Of a DNA stretch of 8,600 bases, positions 1 through 5,713 are shown piece after piece (position 1 is the first letter of the stretch; every line of letters starts with the position of its first letter). The notes below the pieces were generated by a model. That model searched no databases and was not told the origin of the DNA. It saw nothing but the letters and a program-made list of their open reading frames with translations. Position numbers and translations under genes: made by a program. The stretch comes from Rhodobacter sp. (GTDB lineage Bacteria > Pseudomonadota > Alphaproteobacteria > Rhodobacterales > Rhodobacteraceae). The DNA lies in assembly GCA_027482795.1 (NCBI GenBank), contig JAIXVS010000267.1:1-8600 (forward strand), given 5' to 3'.

Positions 1-195
1 ACTGTTCATCCCCGCCTCGATGGTGGAGGCGTGTTTGTTTTTGACATAGACTTGGCTGGCGGGGTCTTGGCCGACCAAGACCACCGCAAGGCCGGGCGTT
101 ATGCCGTGGTCTTGCTTCATCGCCGCCACATGGGCCGCCACATCGGCGCGCACACGGGCGGCAAAGGCCTTGCCATCAATCACTTTCGCGGTCAT
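1..195 (-). CDS. folD: Methylene-THF dehydrogenase / methenyl-THF cyclohydrolase, 5' part only
   Basis: The first 65 residues are present and the gene runs off the left edge. FolD is a cytosolic bifunctional enzyme that oxidises 5,10-methylene-THF to methenyl-THF with NAD(P)+ and hydrolyses that to 10-formyl-THF. The N-terminus MTAKVIDGKAFAARVRADV and the block VGQDPASQVYVKNK (residues 41-54) are diagnostic. Tyr50 and Lys54 fall at the same numbers as the active-site Tyr50 and Lys54 of E. coli FolD. The ATG at 195 is supported by AGAAGGG at 204-210 on the minus strand, about 8 bases upstream. The start lies inside the 3' end of the chorismate mutase gene (20-base overlap), so translation is probably coupled. 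Together with fhs upstream it forms a formate-to-C1-folate module. The NAD(P)-binding domain is outside the window. Confidence 0.95.
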   Translation of the reverse strand, partial: MTAKVIDGKAFAARVRADVAAHVAAMKQDHGITPGLAVVLVGQDPASQVYVKNKHASTIEAGMNS

Positions 196-496
196 TTTTC
201 GCACCCTTCTGCAAAATCTCTTCTTCGCGGGCAATCGCCGCCTCGATCAAAATGTGCCACATCTGGGCATAGGGCTCAGGTGGCAGGCCAGCGCCCTTGG
301 CATGGGCGGCAACATTGGCCAAAACTTGCCCGACGCGGTCGGTCAGCCGTGCGGGCAGCCCATCGCGCGCCTTGATCTGCGCCGCGCGGTCAATATAGGC
401 GGCACGCTGGGCAAATAGGGCCATTGCGCTGGCATCTATGCGATCAATCTCAGCGCGGATATCAGCCATATCTTGGCAATCACTGGGCGGTTTCAT
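176..496 (-). CDS. AroQ-class chorismate mutase (PchB-like N-terminus)
   Basis: A 106-residue, all-helical protein of the chorismate mutase type II (AroQ) family. Family members rearrange chorismate to prephenate for Phe/Tyr synthesis; the relative PchB instead splits isochorismate to salicylate and pyruvate. The opening MKPPSDCQDMADIRAEIDRI can be laid on remembered Pseudomonas PchB without gaps, and the active-site Arg14, Arg31 and Lys42 have identical numbers. The residue matching PchB Gln90 / E. coli Gln88 appears to be Glu91 after a one-residue insertion. The ATG at 496 is chosen over a TTG at 502 because AGGGGA (503-508) lies 6 bases upstream and the PchB-like N-terminus begins there. 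It sits 73 bases after fhs and overlaps folD, an odd place for a shikimate-pathway enzyme. Chorismate mutase is more likely than lyase because no salicylate or siderophore genes are nearby, but specificity cannot be read from sequence. Confidence 0.85.
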   Translation of the reverse strand: MKPPSDCQDMADIRAEIDRIDASAMALFAQRAAYIDRAAQIKARDGLPARLTDRVGQVLANVAAHAKGAGLPPEPYAQMWHILIEAAIAREEEILQKGAKNDRESD

Positions 497-520
497 TCGC
501 AATCCCCTTACGCGGTGCTG

Positions 521-540
521 GGCGGGGTGTTACCCCCGCC
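521..540 (-). other. Intercistronic hairpin between fhs and the chorismate mutase
   Basis: GGCGGGG (521-527) and CCCCGCC (534-540) form a 7-bp all-GC stem with a 6-base loop in the 73-base gap after the fhs stop. No T-run follows on the minus strand, so it looks like an mRNA-processing or stability hairpin, or a weak attenuator, rather than a full terminator. Confidence 0.45.
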
Positions 541-569
541 GCGGCCTTTGGGCAAGGGTGAGAACGCCC

Positions 570-2246
570 TTAGAACAGCCCCTCAACATTGCCCATATCA
601 TTCAGGCGGATCACTTCGGCCGAGGGCACTTTGGGCAGGCCCGGCATGGTCATGATCTCGCCGCAGATCGCCACGACAAATCCAGCGCCCGCCGATAGGC
701 GCACTTCGCGCACAGGCACGCTGTGGCCCGTGGGCGCGCCGCGCTGGGTTGGATCGGTGGTAAAGCTATATTGCGTCTTGGCCACGCAGATCGGCAGATG
801 GCCATAGCCTGCCGCCTCCCATGCCTTGAGCTGATCGCGGATGGATTTATCGGCAATCACAGCATCGGCGTGATAGATGCGCTTGGCAATCGTCTCCAGC
901 TTTTGGAACAGGGGCATCTCATCGGGGTACAGCGGCGCAAAGTTTGATGCGCCAGACTCGGCCAGCGAGACAACCTTATGCGCCAACTCCTCAATCCCAG
1001 CCGACCCAAGCGCCCAATGCTTGCACAAAATCGCTTCTGCGCCCTGCTCGGCCACATAGGCCTTAACGGCGGCAATTTCGGCATCCGTGTCGCTGAAGAA
1101 ATGGTTGATGGCAACAACCACAGGCACGCCAAAGCCTTTGACGTTGCCAATATGGCGGCCCAGATTCGGGCAGCCTTTCTTGACCGCATCCACGTTTTCC
1201 GCGCCCAGATCAGCCTTGGCAACGCCGCCGTTCATCTTCATTGCGCGCACAGTGGCCACAATCACCGCCGCAGCAGGCTTCAGCCCCGCCTTGCGGCATT
1301 TGATGTCAAAGAACTTTTCTGCGCCAAGATCCGCGCCAAAGCCCGCTTCGGTCACAACATATTCGCCCAGCTTCAGCGCGGTTTTGGTGGCGATAACCGA
1401 ATTGCAGCCATGCGCGATATTGGCAAACGGGCCGCCATGCACAAAAGCGGGGTTGTTTTCCAGCGTCTGTACAAGGTTCGGCTGCATCGCGTCTTTCAGA
1501 AGCACCGTCATCGCGCCATCTGCCTTGATATCGCGGCAATACACAGGCGTTTTCGCGCGGGTATAGCCGATAACAATATCGCCCAACCGCTTTTGCAAAT
1601 CGGCCAAATCGTTGGACAGGCACAAAATTGCCATGACTTCAGAGGCCACAGTAATATCAAAGCCCGTCTGGCGCGGGAACCCGTTGGACACGCCGCCAAG
1701 GGAAACAACGATATCACGCAGCGCGCGGTCGTTCATATCCATCACACGGCGCCAAACGATGCGGCGCTCGTCAATGTCTAGATCATTGCCCCAATAAATG
1801 TGGTTGTCGATCATCGCCGACAATAGGTTATGGGCCGAGGTGATGGCATGAAAATCGCCCGTGAAATGCAGGTTCATTTCCTCCATCGGCACAACTTGGG
1901 CATAACCGCCACCCGCAGCCCCGCCCTTCATGCCAAAGTTTGGCCCAAGGCTGGCTTCGCGGATACAGACAACCGCCTTTTTGCCAATGCGGTTCAGACC
2001 ATCGCCAAGGCCCACTGTGGTGGTCGTCTTGCCCTCGCCCGCAGGGGTGGGGTTGATCGCGGTCACCAAAATCAGCTTGCCATCAGGCCGCCCCGCCAGC
2101 GATTTGATAAACTCTTGCCCGACCTTGGCTTTGTCATGGCCATAGGGCAGCAGATGTTCAGACGGGATGCCCAGCTTGGCCCCAATCTCCATAATCGGTT
2201 TCTTTGTCGCTTCGCGCGCAATCTCGATATCGGTCTTAACGGCCAT
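570..2246 (-). CDS. fhs: Formate--tetrahydrofolate ligase
   Basis: A cytosolic enzyme that makes 10-formyl-THF from formate, THF and ATP. The 558-residue length is normal for the bacterial enzyme. Visible motifs are the ATP-binding loop PTPAGEGKTTTT (residues 66-77), the first family signature GMKGGAAGGGY (105-115) followed by VVPMEEMNLHFTGD, and the second signature VASEVMAIL (200-208). The C-terminus is NVEGLF. Two adjacent ATGs lie at 2249 and 2246. The second is chosen because AGGGAG (2253-2258) is 6 bases from it but only 3 from the first, and because family members commonly begin MAxKxDIEIA. The frame stays open upstream to 2753, but that part is antisense-like filler across the hydrolase gene. 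It is first in the fhs / chorismate mutase / folD cluster, with its own leader at 2250-2430. The protein is intact with no odd residues seen. Confidence 0.97.
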   Translation of the reverse strand: MAVKTDIEIAREATKKPIMEIGAKLGIPSEHLLPYGHDKAKVGQEFIKSLAGRPDGKLILVTAINPTPAGEGKTTTTVGLGDGLNRIGKKAVVCIREASLGPNFGMKGGAAGGGYAQVVPMEEMNLHFTGDFHAITSAHNLLSAMIDNHIYWGNDLDIDERRIVWRRVMDMNDRALRDIVVSLGGVSNGFPRQTGFDITVASEVMAILCLSNDLADLQKRLGDIVIGYTRAKTPVYCRDIKADGAMTVLLKDAMQPNLVQTLENNPAFVHGGPFANIAHGCNSVIATKTALKLGEYVVTEAGFGADLGAEKFFDIKCRKAGLKPAAAVIVATVRAMKMNGGVAKADLGAENVDAVKKGCPNLGRHIGNVKGFGVPVVVAINHFFSDTDAEIAAVKAYVAEQGAEAILCKHWALGSAGIEELAHKVVSLAESGASNFAPLYPDEMPLFQKLETIAKRIYHADAVIADKSIRDQLKAWEAAGYGHLPICVAKTQYSFTTDPTQRGAPTGHSVPVREVRLSAGAGFVVAICGEIMTMPGLPKVPSAEVIRLNDMGNVEGLF

Positions 2247-2249
2247 CAT

Positions 2250-2430
2250 CTTCTCCCTGATCTTCCCTAAGTCGCTCCCTCGGGCAGATTGGGGCCGCCC
2301 GCTCGGGCAAACTGGTAGCTTGGCGCGCCGCATTTTTGCGACGCATTTGCGACCACAACCGCGCGAAAATCGCCGCAGCTTGTTTCCGATAGGAAAGTTC
2401 TGCGCGCAAAGCGAGATGCGGGCGGCGCGC
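2250..2430 (-). promoter_or_regulatory. fhs leader / promoter region with repeats and a palindrome
   Basis: This gene-free stretch between the hydrolase stop and the fhs start should hold the fhs promoter, though I find no convincing -35/-10 pair. It contains a perfect 14-bp palindrome TTTCC-GATA-GGAAA (2383-2396), which could be an operator. It also has a near-tandem repeat, GCATTTTTGCGAC (2330-2342) next to GCATTTGCGAC (2343-2353), and a second imperfect direct repeat, CTCGGGCAGATTGG (2279-2292) and CTCGGGCAAACTGG (2302-2315). I recognise no known riboswitch. Confidence 0.4.
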
Positions 2431-3201
2431 CTATAGGCCTTGCCAAAATCCCAAAATCGCCGCCGCCGTGGCAGCAGGATGCGTGATGGGCAGCATATGC
2501 GCAGCCCCTGCCACAACATGCTGGCGCACATTGGGCAGGCGCGCGCCCAGCGCACGGTCAATTGCGGCCACCACGGGCGGGCTGTTTGCGCCGCGCAAGA
2601 GCAGCGTGGGAATGGGGCAAGATTCCAGCCGCAAATACCCCATGATCCCGCCGCTATCACCCACCAGCGCCCCCGTTTGCGCGGCAACCAAAGGCAGGCG
2701 ATGGCGAATATAGGCGCGGGTCGCGGCAGGCAGGCTATCAAAGGCGCGCCCATCGCCCCAATGGGTTTGAAACGCCGCCGCCGCTCCGTCCAAATCGCCC
2801 GTCTCCATCAACGTCTCAAACAGCAAATGATCGGCGGCATAGGCGCGATATTCTGGCGCGCCATCCGCGCGGGCAGCGGCGAACAGCACGGGTTCTATCA
2901 AAACCATGCTTCGCAGCAATTCTGGCCGCTCTAGGCCTAGGCGCAGCGCCACAGTTGCGCCAAAAGAATGACCGATAATGTCAATCGGCCCGCCGCCGCC
3001 CCGTACCAGAGTTTCCACCTGCGCAATCGCATCGCGCGTGCAGGCGGTATGCAAATCACTATGCCCATCCCAAGGCGCGGCCCGCCCGTGGCCAATCATA
3101 TCGGGGGCAGTGATGGCAACATCAGGCATCTGCGCAGCAAGGGGCGCAAAGGCCCCGCCATGGGCCAAACTTGGATGCAGCGCCAAAACTTGCCGCTTCA
3201 T
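2431..3201 (-). CDS. Alpha/beta-fold hydrolase
   Basis: A 256-residue alpha/beta hydrolase of unknown substrate, probably cytosolic since there is no signal peptide. The nucleophile elbow is GHSFG (residues 77-81, Ser79) after the strand PIDII. The likely catalytic His is His235 in AGAAHML. The N-terminal LALHPSLAHGGAF (residues 6-18) occupies the usual oxyanion-loop position. The usual Asp after the strand PTLLLRGA seems to be Asn206 (RGANSPP), so the acid may instead be Glu103 in LIEPVLF. The start at 3201 is chosen because its ATG overlaps the upstream stop as ATGA, a classic coupling junction; an in-frame ATG at 3261 would lie deep inside the isomerase gene. It is cotranscribed with the isomerase. 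Substrate assignments such as esterase or dienelactone-type hydrolase are not supported. Confidence 0.87.
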   Translation of the reverse strand: MKRQVLALHPSLAHGGAFAPLAAQMPDVAITAPDMIGHGRAAPWDGHSDLHTACTRDAIAQVETLVRGGGGPIDIIGHSFGATVALRLGLERPELLRSMVLIEPVLFAAARADGAPEYRAYAADHLLFETLMETGDLDGAAAAFQTHWGDGRAFDSLPAATRAYIRHRLPLVAAQTGALVGDSGGIMGYLRLESCPIPTLLLRGANSPPVVAAIDRALGARLPNVRQHVVAGAAHMLPITHPAATAAAILGFWQGL

Positions 3202-3812
3202 GTCGCGCCCAAGGTTAGGCCCAAATGCTGCGCAGCATCGTCCAGCCGATCTTGGCCCCAAAACTTGGCTGCGCCCGCCACGATGAACGGGGTGCCAAAC
3301 ACCCCCGCCGCAACCGCATCTTCCACATTGCGGGCATATTCATCTGCCGCCATGAACATACCCTTGTCGGCAATGGCAGGGTCAAACCCGCTTGCCGCCA
3401 TAAGGCTGGCAATCACATCCGCATCCGCAATATCGCGCCCTTCCGCCCAAACCGCGCCGCATATCCCAGCCACCAGCCCATGCAAATCGCCCAAAGCCCC
3501 CTTATCCACCGCCGCCTGCGCCGCGATAATGGCATAAGACGCAGGCGCAGAATTGGCAGGGTAAAACGGCGGCGCATCCAACATCGGCACCCCCGCCTTG
3601 GCCGCCTGCCGCGCCAAATCCTGCGCGAAATAGGCTTTGCGCGCGGGGTCAGCATCTAGCATCACCAAACTGCCCATCCGCGCCGCAAGGGGCGAAAAAT
3701 GCAGCGGCTTGTACCGCCAACCCGCCCCCACCAGCCGCGCCATCAGCGCCACACGGGCCGACCCTATGTAAACATAGGGCGAGTTCACCGAAAAATAGTA
3801 TTCAACCCGCAT
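3198..3812 (-). CDS. 2-Hydroxychromene-2-carboxylate isomerase family protein (DsbA/GST-kappa fold)
   Basis: A 204-residue thioredoxin-fold protein of the HCCA isomerase (NahD) / GST-kappa group. The founding members use glutathione to isomerise 2-hydroxychromene-2-carboxylate in naphthalene breakdown. The N-terminal strand and turn YYFSVNSPYVYIGS puts Ser11 at the same number as the catalytic Ser of NahD, with no CxxC, so it is not a disulfide oxidase. The C-terminal GVFGTPFIV (residues 170-178) carries the cis-Pro (Pro175) typical of the fold, followed by FWGQDRLDD. The start at 3812 has AGGGG (3821-3825) 8 bases upstream and a TTGACA promoter 25-52 bases upstream. It is the first gene of a two-gene operon with the hydrolase (ATGA overlap). 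No other aromatic-degradation gene is present, so the substrate is unknown and NahD activity should not be assumed. Confidence 0.88.
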   Translation of the reverse strand: MRVEYYFSVNSPYVYIGSARVALMARLVGAGWRYKPLHFSPLAARMGSLVMLDADPARKAYFAQDLARQAAKAGVPMLDAPPFYPANSAPASYAIIAAQAAVDKGALGDLHGLVAGICGAVWAEGRDIADADVIASLMAASGFDPAIADKGMFMAADEYARNVEDAVAAGVFGTPFIVAGAAKFWGQDRLDDAAQHLGLTLGAT

Positions 3813-3836
3813 CCTACACGCCCCTATCTTTCCAAG

Positions 3837-3864
3837 ACCCTACCCCAGTGCTAAGCGGTGTCAA
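3837..3864 (-). promoter_or_regulatory. Sigma-70-type promoter for the isomerase/hydrolase operon
   Basis: On the minus strand a perfect -35 TTGACA (3859-3864) is followed after 16 bases by TAGGGT (3837-3842) as -10. Transcription would start near 3830, leaving a short leader with an AGGGG Shine-Dalgarno before the ATG at 3812. It lies in the 79-base divergent gap shared with prs; I see no clear plus-strand promoter for prs in that gap. Confidence 0.6.
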
Positions 3865-3891
3865 CGCAGCGAATCCAACGGTGGGAAAGAT

Positions 3892-4911
3892 ATGCCAGCC
3901 ATGACCGAACCCAAACTGATCTCGGGCAATGCCAACCTTCCCCTTGCCACATCCATCGCTCGGCGCATGTCCATGCATCGCGGGATGCAAGTCAACCTTG
4001 TGGACGCGCGGGTGGAACGGTTTAACGACCAAGAGATTTTCGTGGAAGTCTATGAAAATGTGCGCGGCGAGGATATGTATATCATCCAGCCCACATCGAA
4101 CCCCGCCAACGATAACCTGATGGAACTGCTGATTATTTCTGATGCCCTGCGCCGTTCCAGCGCCGACCGTATCACCGCCGTGATCCCCTATTTCGGCTAT
4201 GCCCGCCAAGACCGCCGCGCCAAAGCCCGCACGCCGATCACTGCCAAACTTGTCGCCAATATGATCACCCAAGGCGGTATTGACCGCGTGCTAACGCTAG
4301 ATCTGCACGCCGCCCAAATTCAGGGCTTTTTCGACATCCCCGTCGATAACCTCTACGCCAGCCCCGTCTTCGCGCTGGATATCGAACATCATTTCAAAGG
4401 CGCGATGGACGATATCATGGTCGTATCCCCCGACGTGGGCGGCGTGGCCCGCGCGCGGGAACTCGCCAAACGCATCAACGCGCCGCTGTCGATTGTTGAC
4501 AAACGCCGCGAAAAGGCGGGCGAGATTGCCGAGATGACCGTGATCGGTAACGTTGCGGGCAAGAAATGCATTATCGTCGACGATATTTGCGACACCGCAG
4601 GCACCCTGTGCAAAGCCGCCGAAGTGCTGATGGAAAACGGCGCAAGCGAAGTGCATTCCTATATCACCCACGGCGTTCTGTCTGGCCCTGCGGTGGAGCG
4701 TATCACCAACTCAGTGATGAAATCGCTGGTGATTACCGATTCCATCGCGCCCAGCGAGGCCGTGAAAGCCTGCAAAAACATCCGCATCGTGCCAACCGCG
4801 CCGATGTTCGCGCAGGCGATTTTGAACATCTGGAACGGCACAAGCGTGAGTTCGCTGTTTGAGACAAGCACGCTGGTTCCGATTTATGAGGGGATGTATC
4901 AGCGCCCGTAA
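3892..4911 (+). CDS. prs: Ribose-phosphate pyrophosphokinase (PRPP synthase)
   Basis: A cytosolic enzyme that transfers pyrophosphate from ATP to ribose 5-phosphate to give PRPP for purine, pyrimidine, NAD, His and Trp synthesis. At 339 residues it is somewhat longer than the roughly 315 of E. coli, with a short N-terminal extension. Motifs are FNDQEIFVEV (44-53), the ATP-site RQDRR (105-109), the PRPP synthetase signature beginning DLHAAQIQGFF at Asp137 and ending at Asp152, the flexible-loop DKRREKAG (203-210), and the ribose-5-phosphate/PRPP loop DDICDTAGT (230-238). The ATG at 3892 is preferred over one at 3901 because GGGA (3883-3886) sits 5 bases upstream. It diverges from the isomerase operon and converges on the membrane-protein gene across a structured gap. 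It appears intact. Confidence 0.97.
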   Translation: MPAMTEPKLISGNANLPLATSIARRMSMHRGMQVNLVDARVERFNDQEIFVEVYENVRGEDMYIIQPTSNPANDNLMELLIISDALRRSSADRITAVIPYFGYARQDRRAKARTPITAKLVANMITQGGIDRVLTLDLHAAQIQGFFDIPVDNLYASPVFALDIEHHFKGAMDDIMVVSPDVGGVARARELAKRINAPLSIVDKRREKAGEIAEMTVIGNVAGKKCIIVDDICDTAGTLCKAAEVLMENGASEVHSYITHGVLSGPAVERITNSVMKSLVITDSIAPSEAVKACKNIRIVPTAPMFAQAILNIWNGTSVSSLFETSTLVPIYEGMYQRP

Positions 4912-4950
4912 GCCGCGCCGATACCCCTCCCCAACATCCCACCACAGGGC

Positions 4951-4974
4951 CGCGCCCTCCCTCGGGATGGCGCG
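4951..4974 (+). terminator. Candidate terminator hairpin downstream of prs
   Basis: CGCGCC (4951-4956) pairs with GGCGCG (4969-4974), and inside it TCC/GGA can close a CTCG loop, starting 40 bases after the prs stop. There is no T-run, so this is a terminator-like or 3'-stabilising hairpin rather than a canonical intrinsic terminator. Confidence 0.4.
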
Positions 4975-5007
4975 CTAAGGCCCGTTCTAGGCGCTTTATG
5001 GCGCCAC

Positions 5008-5033
5008 TTCTTCCCCCGAATTCTTCCCCCGAA
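5008..5033. repeat. Perfect 13-bp tandem direct repeat
   Basis: TTCTTCCCCCGAA occurs at 5008-5020 and again at 5021-5033 with no spacer. It lies inside the structured gap. It may be a recent slippage duplication or a paired protein-binding site. Confidence 0.8.
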
Positions 5034-5128
5034 TTTCTGCTGGCAATCGTTGCATCGCGCCCTTCCGGGGGGATGCGAAGGGGAACCGAGGCCCCAGTGG
5101 GGCCGCGTAAGTCCCCGAAGCGGGGCGC

Positions 5129-5163
5129 GGCCCGGCGGCGCTAAAGCGCCTTGAATCCGGGCC
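5129..5163. repeat. Nested two-stem hairpin
   Basis: An outer stem GGCCCGG (5129-5135) / CCGGGCC (5157-5163) encloses an inner stem GGCGCT (5137-5142) / AGCGCC (5145-5150), with an asymmetric internal loop of 1 and 6 bases. It is flanked by the simple hairpins at 5090-5104 (GGCCCC-AGT-GGGGCC) and 5113-5125 (CCCCG-AAG-CGGGG), and by an 11-bp stem with a 2-base bulge at 5172-5214. Confidence 0.6.
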
Positions 5164-5251
5164 AAGTGGGGGTTGTCGGCCGCGAACTCGCATCGCCTCG
5201 TAACGCGCGACAACGCCCTGTAATGATGCGTCAAATCCCGCACCCTACGCG

Positions 5252-5674
5252 CTATTTCTTAAACCGCCACGCATAGAGACGGTGGATCAATGTCACAACA
5301 ACCGCCACAACAAATGCCTTCAATATATCCAGTTCAATCAAAGCATTTCCAAACAATACAAAGCCGTTGGCAATGATGGATGCAAAATAGGCTATCAAAG
5401 ATACGATTGCGATATCAGATACCTTGGGAAGCTTGTTCAAAAGGTAGGACGCCAGCAGCGTAAGTCCTATGATCGACCAAGTGTAGGCAGCTCTAAAAGG
5501 CTGCATTTTCTCGTAAAAATTAAAATCTACTTTGCTCATTCGCTCATCATTTAGAAGCGTGTTGTAAAAGGCTTCGTATTCATCATGTAGCACATAGGTT
5601 TGCAGGATGTTCAGACCGAGCATTGGCAAGATGAACATGAAAAACACCAAAAGCAGTTTAGTTTTGGCAACCAA
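5252..5674 (-). CDS. Hypothetical four-helix membrane protein, AT-rich
   Basis: I do not recognise the family. From the chosen start the product has 140 residues with hydrophobic stretches at about 7-27, 63-80, 88-109 and 117-133. Between the first two is a polar loop rich in Asp, Glu, Tyr and Asn (30-60), and the end is the basic YAWRFKK, so it is probably an inner-membrane protein. The frame extends to a TTG at 5704, but the TTG at 5674 is preferred: AAGGG (5683-5687) is 8 bases upstream and the product then starts MVAKTKLLLVFF. The later ATG at codon 13 would trim the first helix. Composition differs sharply from the neighbours: 25 of 60 bases at 5281-5340 and 23 of 60 at 5341-5400 are G or C, against 41 of 60 at 4441-4500 in prs. 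That suggests horizontal acquisition. The IS110 element ends only 25 bases before the start. Confidence 0.7.
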   Translation of the reverse strand: MVAKTKLLLVFFMFILPMLGLNILQTYVLHDEYEAFYNTLLNDERMSKVDFNFYEKMQPFRAAYTWSIIGLTLLASYLLNKLPKVSDIAIVSLIAYFASIIANGFVLFGNALIELDILKAFVVAVVVTLIHRLYAWRFKK

Positions 5675-5713
5675 AATATCTACCCTTCCCCAACCTCGTA
5701 GCAACTGTCTTTC

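Larger units (their letters stand above)
4912..5251. other. Gene-free, hairpin-rich gap between convergent genes
   Basis: No credible gene lies here; the open minus-strand frame at 4899-5243 is a low-complexity Arg/Gly/Pro-rich translation with no family resemblance. The stretch is very GC-rich and holds several perfect inverted repeats at 4951-4974, 4990-5005, 5090-5104, 5113-5125, 5129-5163 and 5172-5214, plus a 13-base tandem repeat at 5008-5033. Part of it probably ends transcription of prs from the left and of the membrane-protein gene from the right, though no hairpin has a T-run. It could also be a structured RNA or an intergenic repeat family. Confidence 0.6.

Noticed and set aside
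978..1781. Plus-strand open frame of 267 codons
   Set aside because: It lies wholly antisense to fhs, and its His/Ala/Arg-rich translation is a typical shadow of a GC-rich gene.
2250..2430. Tetrahydrofolate or glycine riboswitch upstream of fhs
   Set aside because: No recognisable conserved core of either class was seen; only repeats and a short palindrome are supported.
2247..2753. Long in-frame N-terminal extension of fhs
   Set aside because: The frame is open by chance across the hydrolase gene. The extension is Cys/Arg/Trp-rich and unlike Fhs, and a good ribosome site with the family N-terminus lies at 2246.
3202..3261. Earlier in-frame ATG for the alpha/beta hydrolase
   Set aside because: It would overlap the isomerase gene by 64 bases, whereas the ATG at 3201 forms a standard ATGA junction and starts the recognisable domain.
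4899..5243. Minus-strand open frame in the gap after prs
   Set aside because: Low-complexity Arg/Gly/Pro-rich translation, overlapping the prs 3' end and made mostly of hairpin sequence.
4912..5251. Known structured RNA (RNase P RNA, SRP RNA, tmRNA, 6S)
   Set aside because: None of the conserved core motifs of these RNAs that I know could be found on either strand.
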